A stretch of DNA of 64,000 nucleotides from positions 33,700-97,699 of the forward strand of contig NZ_JADPEL010000013.1 of assembly GCF_015667795.1 (NCBI RefSeq), read 5' to 3'. The stretch comes from Clostridium sp. D53t1_180928_C8. GTDB taxonomy: Bacteria > Bacillota > Clostridia > Clostridiales > Clostridiaceae. Every line of letters begins with the position of its first letter. Position 1 is the stretch's first letter. Shown here one piece after another: positions 55,676 to 64,000 of this stretch. Made by a program: the position numbers and the translations under genes. The notes beneath the pieces are model-generated. The model did no database searches, was not told the origin of the DNA, and saw only the letters and a list, made by a program, of their open reading frames with translations.

Positions 55676-55699
55676 GAATATTTAATTCTTATACCTTTT
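55665..55699. terminator. Terminator between the AraC and TRIC genes
   Basis: Perfect 15-bp arms (55665-55679, 55685-55699). The left arm includes the end of the AraC gene. Confidence 0.85.
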
Positions 55700-55724
55700 T
55701 ACTATCTTAATATTAGTCTTATTC

Positions 55725-56333
55725 TTAAACTCTCTCTTTATATACTACTGGTAAATTTATTGTCTTATAATAACTTACCATTCTAATAAGCACAATTATT
55801 AATAATGTTATTAACTGTGCTACTTCTAATCCAATTACAGGATATATAAACCAAAGTATAGTAACACCTATAATTCCTGCGACACAATAAATATCATGCT
55901 TAAAAATTTGTGGTTTTCTATTAGTTATTATATCTCTTAATACTCCGCCACCAACACCAGTAATGCTAGCTGCAAATATAAATAACATAAAATTATAATT
56001 GCTACCAATTGCTTTTACTGCTGCTGATACAAAAAAAGCAGCTAGTCCAATTGCATCAATGAATACAAATAAAGTTTTATACTTTAATTTTCCCTTTAAA
56101 AATATAGCTAGTAAAGCTCCGGCAATAATAAATGGAATAGTCATATAACTTGTAAAGAATACTGGTATACCTGAATTGGTAACGATATCCCTAAGTACTC
56201 CTCCCCCCATAGCTGTAATTATAGCTATTATATATATTCCAAAAATATCAAACTCTTCTTCAATAGCTACTATTGCTCCTGATACGGCAAAAGCAAACAC
56301 ACCGATATACTCTAAAATTGCAATATAGTCCAA
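55725..56333 (-). CDS. TRIC/UPF0126-family membrane protein, candidate glycine transporter
   Basis: A 202-residue protein with about seven helices in two pseudo-repeats, each with a GGGVLRDI motif (TAMGGGVLRDIVTN and TGVGGGVLRDIITN), the signature of the YicG/TRIC cation channel family. The start is a TTG 5 nt after GGGGGA. It is the only gene after a tandem glycine riboswitch, which makes glycine uptake, efflux or linked ion flow the most likely role. Neighbours add no further clue. Confidence 0.88.
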   Translation of the reverse strand: MDYIAILEYIGVFAFAVSGAIVAIEEEFDIFGIYIIAIITAMGGGVLRDIVTNSGIPVFFTSYMTIPFIIAGALLAIFLKGKLKYKTLFVFIDAIGLAAFFVSAAVKAIGSNYNFMLFIFAASITGVGGGVLRDIITNRKPQIFKHDIYCVAGIIGVTILWFIYPVIGLEVAQLITLLIIVLIRMVSYYKTINLPVVYKERV

Positions 56334-56386
56334 AAAAATCCCCCTTATTTAATAATACCTAAAGACTAATTATTAAAATAATTGCG

Positions 56387-56553
56387 CCTCTGTCTTTTTA
56401 CCTGAAAGATTCTCTTACTATATCTAAGATTGCTTCGTCGGTGCCGTATATGGGCTTTCCAGAGTTTTCTCAAAATTTGGTCCTTTTGCCTGAGAGTTTG
56501 CCGCACTTTCCCCTTCGGCTCTGAATTTAAACAGTATCTCCCAAATTTCTCAA
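56387..56553 (-). promoter_or_regulatory. Tandem glycine riboswitch
   Basis: On the minus strand it contains the conserved segments GCCGAAGGGG, CTCTCAGGCAAAAGGACC and AACTCTGG of the first aptamer. CACCGACGAAGC, ATCTTTCAGGTAAAAAGACA and GAGG follow for the second. Both aptamers are complete. The transcript runs into the TRIC gene about 54 nt later. Glycine should switch expression on in this tandem class, although the exact output cannot be read from sequence. Confidence 0.93.
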
Positions 56554-56567
56554 CGAAATACTTGTAA

Positions 56568-56596
56568 ATTATAATATATCCATTATGGTAATTCAA
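56568..56596 (-). promoter_or_regulatory. Promoter of the glycine riboswitch unit
   Basis: TTGAAT (complement of 56591-56596), a 17-bp spacer and TATAAT (complement of 56568-56573). The start would lie near 56560, just before the riboswitch. Confidence 0.8.
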
Positions 56597-56622
56597 TATC
56601 TAAAATAGAGATACTTTTATTT

Positions 56623-57054
56623 TTAGATAATGTTATTTAATTCTTTTATTGATAATACTCTTTTCTCACCTAAAATATGTCTTGCAATATTATATAACTC
56701 CTTATCTTCAGTAACTAAATTTAAATCATCATTAATATAGCAAGCATACAATTGCAATAAATCATTTTGAGATAAATTATTACTATTAAAATTTTCCTTA
56801 CTTTCATAGTCAAATATCATATAAAATCCACTTATATTATCTTTTTCAACTTCTATACTATAAGGCAATAGCTTGCAAAATCTTTCACTTAAAACCTCTC
56901 TTCTTCTATATTCTTTTGTTTCCTTTACAGATAATTCATTTAATACATCAGTTAATATAACAACCTTATTTTCTCTAATTATTTTATCTAACTGTTTTTC
57001 CTCTTCATCCCAAAATCTAATTATTATATTAGTATCTAATAAATACTTCTTCAT
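56623..57054 (-). CDS. PIN-domain protein
   Basis: A 143-residue PIN-fold protein with the acidic set Asp7 (LLDTN), Glu40 (LNEL), Asp98 (QNDLL) and Asp117 (TEDKE), so it may be an active metal-dependent RNase. It starts 65 nt after the trpA stop on the same strand, with AAGGAGAG. No antitoxin-like gene is adjacent, which is unusual for a VapC-type toxin. TATAAT occurs in the gap, so it may have its own promoter. Confidence 0.75.
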   Translation of the reverse strand: MKKYLLDTNIIIRFWDEEEKQLDKIIRENKVVILTDVLNELSVKETKEYRRREVLSERFCKLLPYSIEVEKDNISGFYMIFDYESKENFNSNNLSQNDLLQLYACYINDDLNLVTEDKELYNIARHILGEKRVLSIKELNNII

Positions 57055-57119
57055 TTGTCTCTCTCCTTCTATAACATACTCTTATTTTATTATAATTGAG
57101 TACTTGTAACTATAAAATA

Positions 57120-57899
57120 TTAAATTTCATATTTAATAGCATTTTTCATTTTTCTAGTATATTTAAATAACTCTTCATTGGCATTATTACCATACCTTTC
57201 AATAATCTTAACTATAGCACTTCCTACAATTACTCCATCTGATATTTCAGAAATTTCTCTTGCTTGATTAGGATTATTTATTCCAAATCCAACAGCACAA
57301 GGAACATCAGTAACTTTTTTAATTGATTTTATTATATTTTCTATATCTGTTTCAATTTCACTTCTTACTCCAGTAACTCCCATAGATGATACAACATAAA
57401 TAAAACCTTTAGCCTCTTTTGCAATAGTTTTAATTCTTTCTTCTGACGTAGGAGCAATTAAAGATATAATATCAATATCATATTTATTAGATATATGCTC
57501 TATTTCATTCTTTTCTTCAAAAGGTACATCAGGAATAATTATTCCATCTACACCAACTTCCTTGCATTTAACAAAGAATTCATCATATCCATATTTGTAA
57601 ACTGGATTTATATAAGTTAAAAATACTAATGGTATATTACTCTTTTCCCTAACTTTTTTAACTATGTCAAAAACTTTATTTGTAGTCATTCCTGAATTTA
57701 ATGCCCTTATATTAGCATTTTGAATAACAACGCCTTCCGCAGTAGGATCTGAAAAAGGTATTCCTATTTCAATTAAATCTGCTCCGGCTCTTTCCATTTC
57801 TAAAATATATTCTACCGTTTTTTCCTCACTTGGATCTCCTGCTGTTAAAAATCCTATAAATGCCTTTTTATTTTCAAATGCTTTATATATATTACTCAT
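57120..57899 (-). CDS. trpA: Tryptophan synthase alpha subunit
   Basis: A 259-residue TIM barrel that cleaves indole-3-glycerol phosphate to indole. The catalytic region is intact (Glu44 in [11 protein letters not shown], Asp51), and the phosphate loop is VGFGINNP. Its start overlaps trpB by 8 bp, consistent with coupled synthesis of the alpha2beta2 enzyme. It is the last biosynthetic gene of the operon. Confidence 0.96.
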   Translation of the reverse strand: MSNIYKAFENKKAFIGFLTAGDPSEEKTVEYILEMERAGADLIEIGIPFSDPTAEGVVIQNANIRALNSGMTTNKVFDIVKKVREKSNIPLVFLTYINPVYKYGYDEFFVKCKEVGVDGIIIPDVPFEEKNEIEHISNKYDIDIISLIAPTSEERIKTIAKEAKGFIYVVSSMGVTGVRSEIETDIENIIKSIKKVTDVPCAVGFGINNPNQAREISEISDGVIVGSAIVKIIERYGNNANEELFKYTRKMKNAIKYEI

Positions 57900-59076
57900 A
57901 AATCTTTTCCCCCTTATATCTAGCTATTGCTGCAACATCTTTATCTCCTCTTCCAGAAAGATTAATAATAATACTTTCATCATTACTAAATTTTTTAGCA
58001 ATCTTTATAGCATAAGCTACAGCATGTGCACTTTCTATAGCACAAATAATCCCCTCAGTTCTAGCTAAATACTCAAAGGCTGAAACCGCTTCATCATCAG
58101 TTATAGAAACATATTCTGCTCTCTTTATATCATGTAAATAAGCATGCTCTGGTCCTATTCCTGGATAATCTAATCCTGCTGAAATTGAATATACTGGAGC
58201 TATTTGTCCATTATTATCTTGACAAAAATAAGACTTCATTCCATGAAATATTCCAACACTACCGTTAGCTATAGTTGCTGCATTTAACGCTGTATCAACA
58301 CCTTTACCAGCTGCCTCACATCCTATAAGTTGTACATCTTTATCATTTATAAAGTTATAAAACATACCTATTGCATTACTTCCTCCACCAACACAAGCAA
58401 TAACAGCTGCTGGTAATTTACCTTCAACATTAATAATTTGCTCTTTAGCTTCCTTACTTATTACACTTTGAAAGTCCCTAACCATAGTTGGAAATGGATG
58501 TGGACCCATTACTGAACCTAAAACATAATGAGTATCATCTATTCTACTTACCCACTCTCTCATAGTTTCATTAACAGCATCTTTTAATGTCATTGTTCCA
58601 CTAGTTACAGAATTAACCTTTGCTCCTAATAACTTCATTCTATATACATTTAAAGCCTGCCTATCTGTATCTTCTTTTCCCATAAATATTTCACATTCTA
58701 ATCCTAAAAGTGCTGCGGCAGTTGCTGTTGCTACTCCATGTTGACCTGCTCCAGTTTCTGCAATAACTCTAGTTTTACCTAATTTTTTAGCTAAGAGTAC
58801 TTGTCCAAGTACATTGTTTATTTTATGAGATCCTGTATGATTTAAATCTTCCCTCTTTAAATAAATCTTTGCTCCACCTAAATCTTTACTCATTTTTTCT
58901 GCATAATAAAGTAATGATGGCCTTCCAGCATAGTCATTTAATAATTTTTTTAATTCTATATTAAATTCTTCATCATTTTTATAATACTCATATTTTTCTT
59001 CAAGATTAATAAGTTCTTTCATTAATGTTTCTGATATATATTGTCCTCCATATTCTCCAAATCTACCTTTACTCAT
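57892..59076 (-). CDS. trpB: Tryptophan synthase beta subunit
   Basis: A 394-residue PLP enzyme joining indole and serine. The PLP lysine is Lys85 in HTGSHKINN, and the phosphate loop is GGGSNA. Length and motifs match type 1 TrpB. It starts 9 nt after trpF. Confidence 0.96.
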   Translation of the reverse strand: MSKGRFGEYGGQYISETLMKELINLEEKYEYYKNDEEFNIELKKLLNDYAGRPSLLYYAEKMSKDLGGAKIYLKREDLNHTGSHKINNVLGQVLLAKKLGKTRVIAETGAGQHGVATATAAALLGLECEIFMGKEDTDRQALNVYRMKLLGAKVNSVTSGTMTLKDAVNETMREWVSRIDDTHYVLGSVMGPHPFPTMVRDFQSVISKEAKEQIINVEGKLPAAVIACVGGGSNAIGMFYNFINDKDVQLIGCEAAGKGVDTALNAATIANGSVGIFHGMKSYFCQDNNGQIAPVYSISAGLDYPGIGPEHAYLHDIKRAEYVSITDDEAVSAFEYLARTEGIICAIESAHAVAYAIKIAKKFSNDESIIINLSGRGDKDVAAIARYKGEKIYE

Positions 59077-59085
59077 AAACTCTAC

Positions 59086-59685
59086 CTACCTTCCTACTAT
59101 TCTCATTACTTCTTTCATTTTTATATAATCTTTAATACCATTACTTTCAATTCCTGTACTTATATCTATTGCCCTAGGAGAAACTTTTTCAATTGCCTGT
59201 TTAATATTTTCTATAGATAATCCTCCTGCTAAAAAAAACTCTCTATTTAAGTTCTTTATGTTATTCCAATTAAAAGTTTTCCCAGTTCCCTGTCCACTAT
59301 CTAATAATAGAAAATCTGCACAAGAATCCCTACATACTTCAATATCATTAATACAGTTAACTTTTATTGCTTTTATTACCTCTCTCTTACTTATTTCTTT
59401 TATTACTTTTATATCATCTTCTCTTTCACTTCCATGAAGTTGTGCTATATCTATAACTCCTATGGTTAATAAATCTATTATTTTTTCAATATCCTCATCT
59501 ACAAAAACACCAACAGCTTTAATATTAGAATTTAATCTATTCCTTAAATAAATTGCTTTATCCTTTGTTACTTGTCTTCTACTCTTAGCAAAAACAAAAC
59601 CTATATAATCTGGATTTAATTTATTAGCATATTCAATATCCATTTCTCTAAATAAACCACAAAACTTTACTTTCACATTACTCAT
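59086..59685 (-). CDS. trpF: Phosphoribosylanthranilate isomerase
   Basis: A 199-residue TIM-barrel enzyme for the Amadori rearrangement step. The N-terminal KVKFCGL holds the catalytic Cys, Asp lies in LLLDSGQGTGKTFNW, and the phosphate loop is LAGGLS. It overlaps trpC by 8 bp. Confidence 0.95.
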   Translation of the reverse strand: MSNVKVKFCGLFREMDIEYANKLNPDYIGFVFAKSRRQVTKDKAIYLRNRLNSNIKAVGVFVDEDIEKIIDLLTIGVIDIAQLHGSEREDDIKVIKEISKREVIKAIKVNCINDIEVCRDSCADFLLLDSGQGTGKTFNWNNIKNLNREFFLAGGLSIENIKQAIEKVSPRAIDISTGIESNGIKDYIKMKEVMRIVGR

Positions 59686-60466
59686 ATTTAAATCCTCTTA
59701 ATTCATCTAAAGCTTTCTTTTTATTTTTACTTTTCATTAAAGTTTCACCAATTAACACCGCATTAACATTATTTTTTTTCAATACATCAATATCTTCAGC
59801 AGTTTTAATACCACTTTCTGATATAAAAATAATATCCGTTGGAACAAACCTTCTTAACCTAACTGAATTGTTAATATCCACTGTAAAATTCTTAAGATCT
59901 CTATTATTAACTCCTATTATTCTAGCTCCGCAGCTTAATGCCATATTAATTTCTTTTTCATTATGAGCTTCTACTAGTGCAGACATACCTAACCTATTAG
60001 CTAAATCTATATACTTTTTTAAAATATCTTTATCTAATATAGAACATATTAAAAGCACTGCACTAGCCCCTAAAATCTTAGCTTCATAAATCATATATTC
60101 ATCTATTACAAAATCCTTTCTAAGAATAGGCACCTTAACTTCTTTTGATATCTCCTCTAAAAATATATCTTTTCCTTTAAAGTAAAATGGCTCAGTTAAA
60201 ACTGAAATAGCATTTGCCCCTGCTTCTTCATACTCTTTTGCAATATCTAAATATGAAAACTCTTCTGCTATTATCCCTTTAGAGGGAGATGCTTTTTTCA
60301 CTTCGCATATAAAAGCTATATCTGGATTTTTTAATGATTTTTCAAAAGGAAAAGTATTATTTATTTGCTTTTGTAATGCTTCTTCCATTATTGTATCTAA
60401 AGATTTTTCATCTTTTCTTTCTGATATTCTTATTCTTGTTTTTTCTACTATTTCATTTAATATCAT
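59678..60466 (-). CDS. trpC: Indole-3-glycerol phosphate synthase
   Basis: A 262-residue TIM barrel. CEVKKASPSKG contains the active-site lysine, and GVNNRDLKNF and ISESGI form the phosphate-binding end. It starts 8 nt after trpD. Its end overlaps the trpF start. Confidence 0.96.
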   Translation of the reverse strand: MILNEIVEKTRIRISERKDEKSLDTIMEEALQKQINNTFPFEKSLKNPDIAFICEVKKASPSKGIIAEEFSYLDIAKEYEEAGANAISVLTEPFYFKGKDIFLEEISKEVKVPILRKDFVIDEYMIYEAKILGASAVLLICSILDKDILKKYIDLANRLGMSALVEAHNEKEINMALSCGARIIGVNNRDLKNFTVDINNSVRLRRFVPTDIIFISESGIKTAEDIDVLKKNNVNAVLIGETLMKSKNKKKALDELRGFKYE

Positions 60467-60474
60467 AACTTCAC

Positions 60475-61482
60475 CTACTCATTAGAATATTTAATAAAAT
60501 CTTCTAATTTCTTCTTAGCCTTTCCACTATCAATTATTTCTTCAGCTAACCTAACACCATCCAATATAGTTTTAGCCTTTCCTCCTATATATAAAGCTGC
60601 TCCTGAATTTAAAACAACGGCATTTCTCTTAGGTCCCTTTTCTCCATTTAATATTGACATTATAATTTTTGCATTTTCTTTAGGATTTCCACCCTTTAAT
60701 TCTTCCTTCTTACATCTTTCTAGTCCGAATTGTTCTGGAATTATTACATAAGAATAAAACTTTCCATCTTTTATTTCACAAACTGTTGTATGTGAACTTA
60801 TAGATATTTCATCTAATTTATCCTCTCCGTAAACAACTAAGGCTCTCCTAACACCTAAGTTATATAAAACTTTTGCAAGTGGCTCTACCAACTCTTCTTC
60901 GTATACACCCATAAGTTCAATATTTGCTCCTGCTGGGTTACTTAATGGGCCTAAAATATTAAAAATAGTTTTAATTCCAAGTTCTCTCCTTATAGGTGCT
61001 ACATACTTCATAGCAATATGATAGTTTTGAGCAAATAAAAAGCATATACCAATTTTCTCTAATAACTCTTTACTTTTTTCTGGTGAAATATTAATTTTCA
61101 CCCCCAAAGATTCTAATACATCAGCAGATCCACACCTACTACTTGCTGCTCTATTTCCATGTTTAGCTACTGGTATTCCAGCTGCTGCAATAACAATTGA
61201 TGAAGTTGTTGATATATTGAAAGAGTTAGATCCATCTCCTCCAGTTCCTACTATTTCAAGTACATCTTCATCATGCAAAAGCTTTATACAATGCTTTCTC
61301 ATAACTTCAGCTGATGCTGTAATTTCTTCTATAGTTTCTCCTTTCATACTTAAAGCAGTTAAATATGCACTTTTTTGAACATCACTTGCTACCCCAGTCA
61401 TAATTTCATTCATTACGTCTTTTGCCATATCATAATCAATATCGTGCTTATTACTTAATTTTTTAATTGCCTCTTTAATCAT
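60475..61482 (-). CDS. trpD: Anthranilate phosphoribosyltransferase
   Basis: A 335-residue enzyme that joins PRPP to anthranilate. [15 protein letters not shown] is the PRPP loop, and [18 protein letters not shown] the anthranilate site. It is not fused to trpG. It starts 16 nt after trpG. Confidence 0.96.
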   Translation of the reverse strand: MIKEAIKKLSNKHDIDYDMAKDVMNEIMTGVASDVQKSAYLTALSMKGETIEEITASAEVMRKHCIKLLHDEDVLEIVGTGGDGSNSFNISTTSSIVIAAAGIPVAKHGNRAASSRCGSADVLESLGVKINISPEKSKELLEKIGICFLFAQNYHIAMKYVAPIRRELGIKTIFNILGPLSNPAGANIELMGVYEEELVEPLAKVLYNLGVRRALVVYGEDKLDEISISSHTTVCEIKDGKFYSYVIIPEQFGLERCKKEELKGGNPKENAKIIMSILNGEKGPKRNAVVLNSGAALYIGGKAKTILDGVRLAEEIIDSGKAKKKLEDFIKYSNE

Positions 61483-61498
61483 TTAATTGCCCCCTTTT

Positions 61499-62074
61499 CT
61501 ATATCCCTAGTTGCTCTAATAAATTACTAATTATTTTATATCCCTCCTTTGTTAATATTGATTCTGGATGAAATTGAACACCATAAATTTTATTTTTATT
61601 ATCTTCTACAGCCATAACTTCACCATCTTCAGTAACTGCTGTAACTATTAATTCTTCTGGTACTTTTTTGTTATCTACCGCTAATGAATGATATCTTCCA
61701 ACACTTATTCTTTGTCCTAAGTTTTGAAATAGTTTACTGCCTTTTTTTATATTTACTATACTTGTTTTTCCATGCATTAATTCTTTTGAATAAGTCACCA
61801 TTGATCCATAAGCTTCACAAATCACTTGATGTCCTAAGCATACTCCGAACATAGGTATTTTACCTTTAAAATATTTAACTACCTCAATACAAACTCCCGC
61901 ATCCTTTGGTTTTCCTGCTCCTGGAGATATAATTATTAACTCTGGCCTCATATTGTTTATTTCCTCTATAGTCTTTTCATCATTTCTAATGATAACTATA
62001 TTCTTATCAAAAACTCCAATAAGCTGATAAAGGTTATAAGAAAAACTATCATAATTATCAATTAAAAGTATCAT
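61499..62074 (-). CDS. trpG: Anthranilate synthase glutamine amidotransferase subunit
   Basis: A 191-residue class I amidotransferase with Cys79 (GVCLGHQ), His169 and Glu171 (FHPES). It feeds ammonia to TrpE. Its first base overlaps the last base of trpE. Confidence 0.95.
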   Translation of the reverse strand: MILLIDNYDSFSYNLYQLIGVFDKNIVIIRNDEKTIEEINNMRPELIIISPGAGKPKDAGVCIEVVKYFKGKIPMFGVCLGHQVICEAYGSMVTYSKELMHGKTSIVNIKKGSKLFQNLGQRISVGRYHSLAVDNKKVPEELIVTAVTEDGEVMAVEDNKNKIYGVQFHPESILTKEGYKIISNLLEQLGI

Positions 62075-63546
62075 TAATTAATCCCCTCCATTGATATATT
62101 CAGTGCATTTATAACGGCCTTTGATTTATTTATACATTCTTCATATTCATTTTCTGGAATACTGTCTGAGACAATTCCAGCTCCTGACCTTATAAATACC
62201 TTCCCATTTTTAGAAAATGCTAATCTTATTGCAATACACATATCTAAATTTCCAGTAAAATCTAGATATCCAATTGCTCCACCATATATACCTCTCTTAT
62301 TGCCCTCTAATTCATTTATTATTTCACAAGCCCTTAGCTTTGGAGCTCCTGATAAAGTTCCTGCTGGTAATATTGAATCTATTGCATCTAACACATCTTT
62401 ATCTTCTCTAACTTTTCCTGTAACAGTTGAACCTATATGCATAACATGAGAAAACTTTTCAATATTCATATATTTTTCTACTTTTACAGTTCCTATTTCA
62501 CTTATTTTTCCTATATCATTTCTTCCTAAATCAACTAACATATTATGTTCAGCCAATTCTTTTTCATCATTTAAAAGCTCTTTTTCTAGAATCTTATCCT
62601 CATCTTCTGATTTTCCTCTTTTTCTAGTTCCTGCTAAAGGAAATGTATATAATTTATTATCTTCAAGTTTTACTAAGGTTTCTGGTGATGCTCCTGCTAT
62701 TTCTATATCGTTACTATAAAAATAAAACATATAAGGTGATGGATTTGTAGTTCTTAATACTCTATAACAATCTAAAATGCTCCCCTCAATTTCTGCTTCT
62801 ATTCTATTTGATAAAACTACTTGGAAGATATCACCCTCCTTTATATAATCTTTTGCTTTCCTAACTATATTGCAATATTCTTCTCTTGAAAAATACTCTT
62901 TATATTCTGATTTAATATTTAACTTTTTCTCTTCTACTGATTTTCCATTTCTAATTAAATCAACCATATTTTTTAATTCTATTTCTGCTTTTCTGTAATT
63001 AACTTCAAAATCATTTGTTTTTATATTTACTATTAATATTATTTTTTGTTTATAATTATCAAATGCTATTACTTTATCAAATAGCATCAAGTCAACATCA
63101 TTAAATTTTTCCTCATCTTTACAATCTAACTTTAAGCTTGGCTCACTATACTTTATATAATCATAAGAAAAATATCCAACTAACCCTCCTGTAAATGTGG
63201 GAAATCCTTTAATTTTAGGACTTTTGTTTTCTTTTAAAATTCTTCTGATATATTCATTAGGATTATTAATTGTTTCATTAATAGTAAATTCATTGTTAAT
63301 TTTAAGTTCATTATTATAGCAGGTTAATTCTAACTTAGGATCATAACCTAAAAATGTATATCTTCCTAACCTATGAGAATTATCTACGCTTTCTAAAATA
63401 AAAACATGACTACTTACTTCTTTAAGAATCCTTAGAGTTTCAATAGGAGTTTTTATATCTGCATACAATTCCATACTTATAGGAATAACTCCATAATCAT
63501 CATTTGCTATAATATTTTTTGCCTCTTCTAAACTTGGATAAATCAT
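62074..63546 (-). CDS. trpE: Anthranilate synthase component I
   Basis: A 490-residue chorismate-using enzyme. The N-terminal feedback site ILESVD and the C-terminal catalytic motifs ([22 protein letters not shown]) are present. AGGAGG-like TTAGGAGG lies upstream of the ATG. It is the first gene of the trp operon, under the T-box leader. Confidence 0.96.
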   Translation of the reverse strand: MIYPSLEEAKNIIANDDYGVIPISMELYADIKTPIETLRILKEVSSHVFILESVDNSHRLGRYTFLGYDPKLELTCYNNELKINNEFTINETINNPNEYIRRILKENKSPKIKGFPTFTGGLVGYFSYDYIKYSEPSLKLDCKDEEKFNDVDLMLFDKVIAFDNYKQKIILIVNIKTNDFEVNYRKAEIELKNMVDLIRNGKSVEEKKLNIKSEYKEYFSREEYCNIVRKAKDYIKEGDIFQVVLSNRIEAEIEGSILDCYRVLRTTNPSPYMFYFYSNDIEIAGASPETLVKLEDNKLYTFPLAGTRKRGKSEDEDKILEKELLNDEKELAEHNMLVDLGRNDIGKISEIGTVKVEKYMNIEKFSHVMHIGSTVTGKVREDKDVLDAIDSILPAGTLSGAPKLRACEIINELEGNKRGIYGGAIGYLDFTGNLDMCIAIRLAFSKNGKVFIRSGAGIVSDSIPENEYEECINKSKAVINALNISMEGIN

Positions 63547-63594
63547 ATTTTTCCTCCTAAAAATTTAATATATCCTGCCAAAGAACATAAAAAA

Positions 63595-63870
63595 GCCCGT
63601 CCTTGACAGCTAAATTTACTGTCAAGGACGGGCAGAATTCACTACACCCGCGGTGCCACCTTGATTTACGAAATAATCGTACACTTTATCGGATACTAAC
63701 ATATCCTAGACAACTAACGTATGTCAAACGTCATAGAATACTAAGAATTTTCAATTCTTTTCCCTATGCCCTCCGTGGTCCATTTAATAGGCTGCGTTCT
63801 GCTTAGTTCTCAGCAATCTAAGCTCTCTGTAAGTGCACGATCTATTTTTATCTCCACATCACCGGTTTAT
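63595..63870 (-). promoter_or_regulatory. Tryptophan T-box leader
   Basis: On the minus strand, stem I (AGAGAGCTTAG and GCTGAGAACTAAGC) is followed by a specifier TGG at 63780-63782 (ATGGACC context). The T-box AGGTGGCACCGCGG lies at 63648-63661, and a perfect 15-bp terminator spans 63595-63609/63619-63633. Uncharged tRNA-Trp should bind UGG and the T-box to form the antiterminator and switch on trpEGDCFBA. Confidence 0.95.
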
Positions 63871-63878
63871 TTTTACTC

Positions 63879-63907
63879 ATATTACCATATATCCAAAAAT
63901 AATTCAA
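63879..63907 (-). promoter_or_regulatory. trp operon promoter
   Basis: TTGAAT (complement of 63902-63907), a 17-bp spacer ending TGG and TAATAT (complement of 63879-63884). RNA would start near 63872, before the T-box. Confidence 0.78.
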
Positions 63908-64000
63908 CTATTTTTTTCATTTATGGATTATTTTACATATTTAATTATTTTAATGGTAAAAGAGGGAATAAAACTGTAAAAAGCTCTATTTATATATATA
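63908..64000. other. Right-edge AT-rich spacer
   Basis: AT-rich sequence upstream of the trp promoter. I see no gene, repeat or RNA in it. It ends in an alternating TA run at the window edge. Confidence 0.4.

Noticed and set aside
56366-56596. 76-codon minus-strand ORF
   Set aside because: It lies inside the tandem glycine riboswitch and its promoter. The RNA structure explains the sequence.
63603-63806. 67-codon plus-strand ORF
   Set aside because: It is the reverse of the trp T-box leader, with no RBS or coding pattern.

Overview
The window is about 64 kb of very AT-rich, low-GC Gram-positive DNA and looks like the chromosome of a Clostridium sensu stricto species (C. perfringens-like relatives). 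The reasons are strong AGGAGG-type ribosome binding sites, poly-T hairpin terminators, a tryptophan T-box, a tandem glycine riboswitch, and an LPxTG-anchored mu-toxin-like hexosaminidase with FIVAR repeats. The other surface protein carries a dockerin and a cohesin-like module. I saw no phage, IS element, integrase or CRISPR array. Most of the region is ordinary core or semi-core chromosome with a few accessory surface and transport loci.

Layout, left to right. 1-9.4 kb: the start of an unknown gene cut by the edge, a fused FeoA-FeoB ferrous iron transporter, a lone thioredoxin-type arsenate reductase, a LysR regulator divergent from a ferredoxin-nitroreductase fusion, a dicarboxylate/amino-acid symporter, a double-HD (HD-GYP) protein, two small unknown proteins and an ECF S component. 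9.5-25.2 kb: an AbgT transporter, a cytoplasmic transglutaminase-like protein, a secreted metallophosphoesterase with LamG, cohesin-like and dockerin modules behind Pho-box-like repeats, Lrp divergent from aspA, a FliB-like protein, an APC permease, a RibD-C/DHFR-like reductase, and a YtrA-type GntR regulator with its DUF1648 membrane partner. 25.3-31.8 kb: one giant wall-anchored protein with two complete GH84 catalytic modules. 32.6-44.9 kb: an eight-gene co-directional operon encoding an exported protein, an ABC ATPase and permease, a coiled-coil membrane protein, a MoxR ATPase, a DUF58 protein and two membrane VWA proteins.

45-49.7 kb: an LD-carboxypeptidase gene broken by an in-frame stop, an ECF S component plus methyltransferase pair behind a structured attenuator leader that I cannot assign, tRNA-Cys, a small SPFH operon with an apparent one-base frameshift in a G6 tract, and a CsoR-type repressor. 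50-55.7 kb: an alpha-galactoside utilisation locus (GH4 alpha-galactosidase, ABC importer, divergent AraC activator). 55.7-63.9 kb: a TRIC/UPF0126 membrane protein under a tandem glycine riboswitch, a PIN-domain protein, and the complete trpEGDCFBA operon behind a T-box with a UGG specifier.

The items most worth a second look are the tandem-hairpin leader before the ECF/methyltransferase pair, the MoxR-VWA-ABC operon, the double-GH84 protein, the two broken genes, and several palindromic or direct-repeat operators placed on recognisable promoters. Functional calls come from motifs read in the translated sequence; no database search was run.
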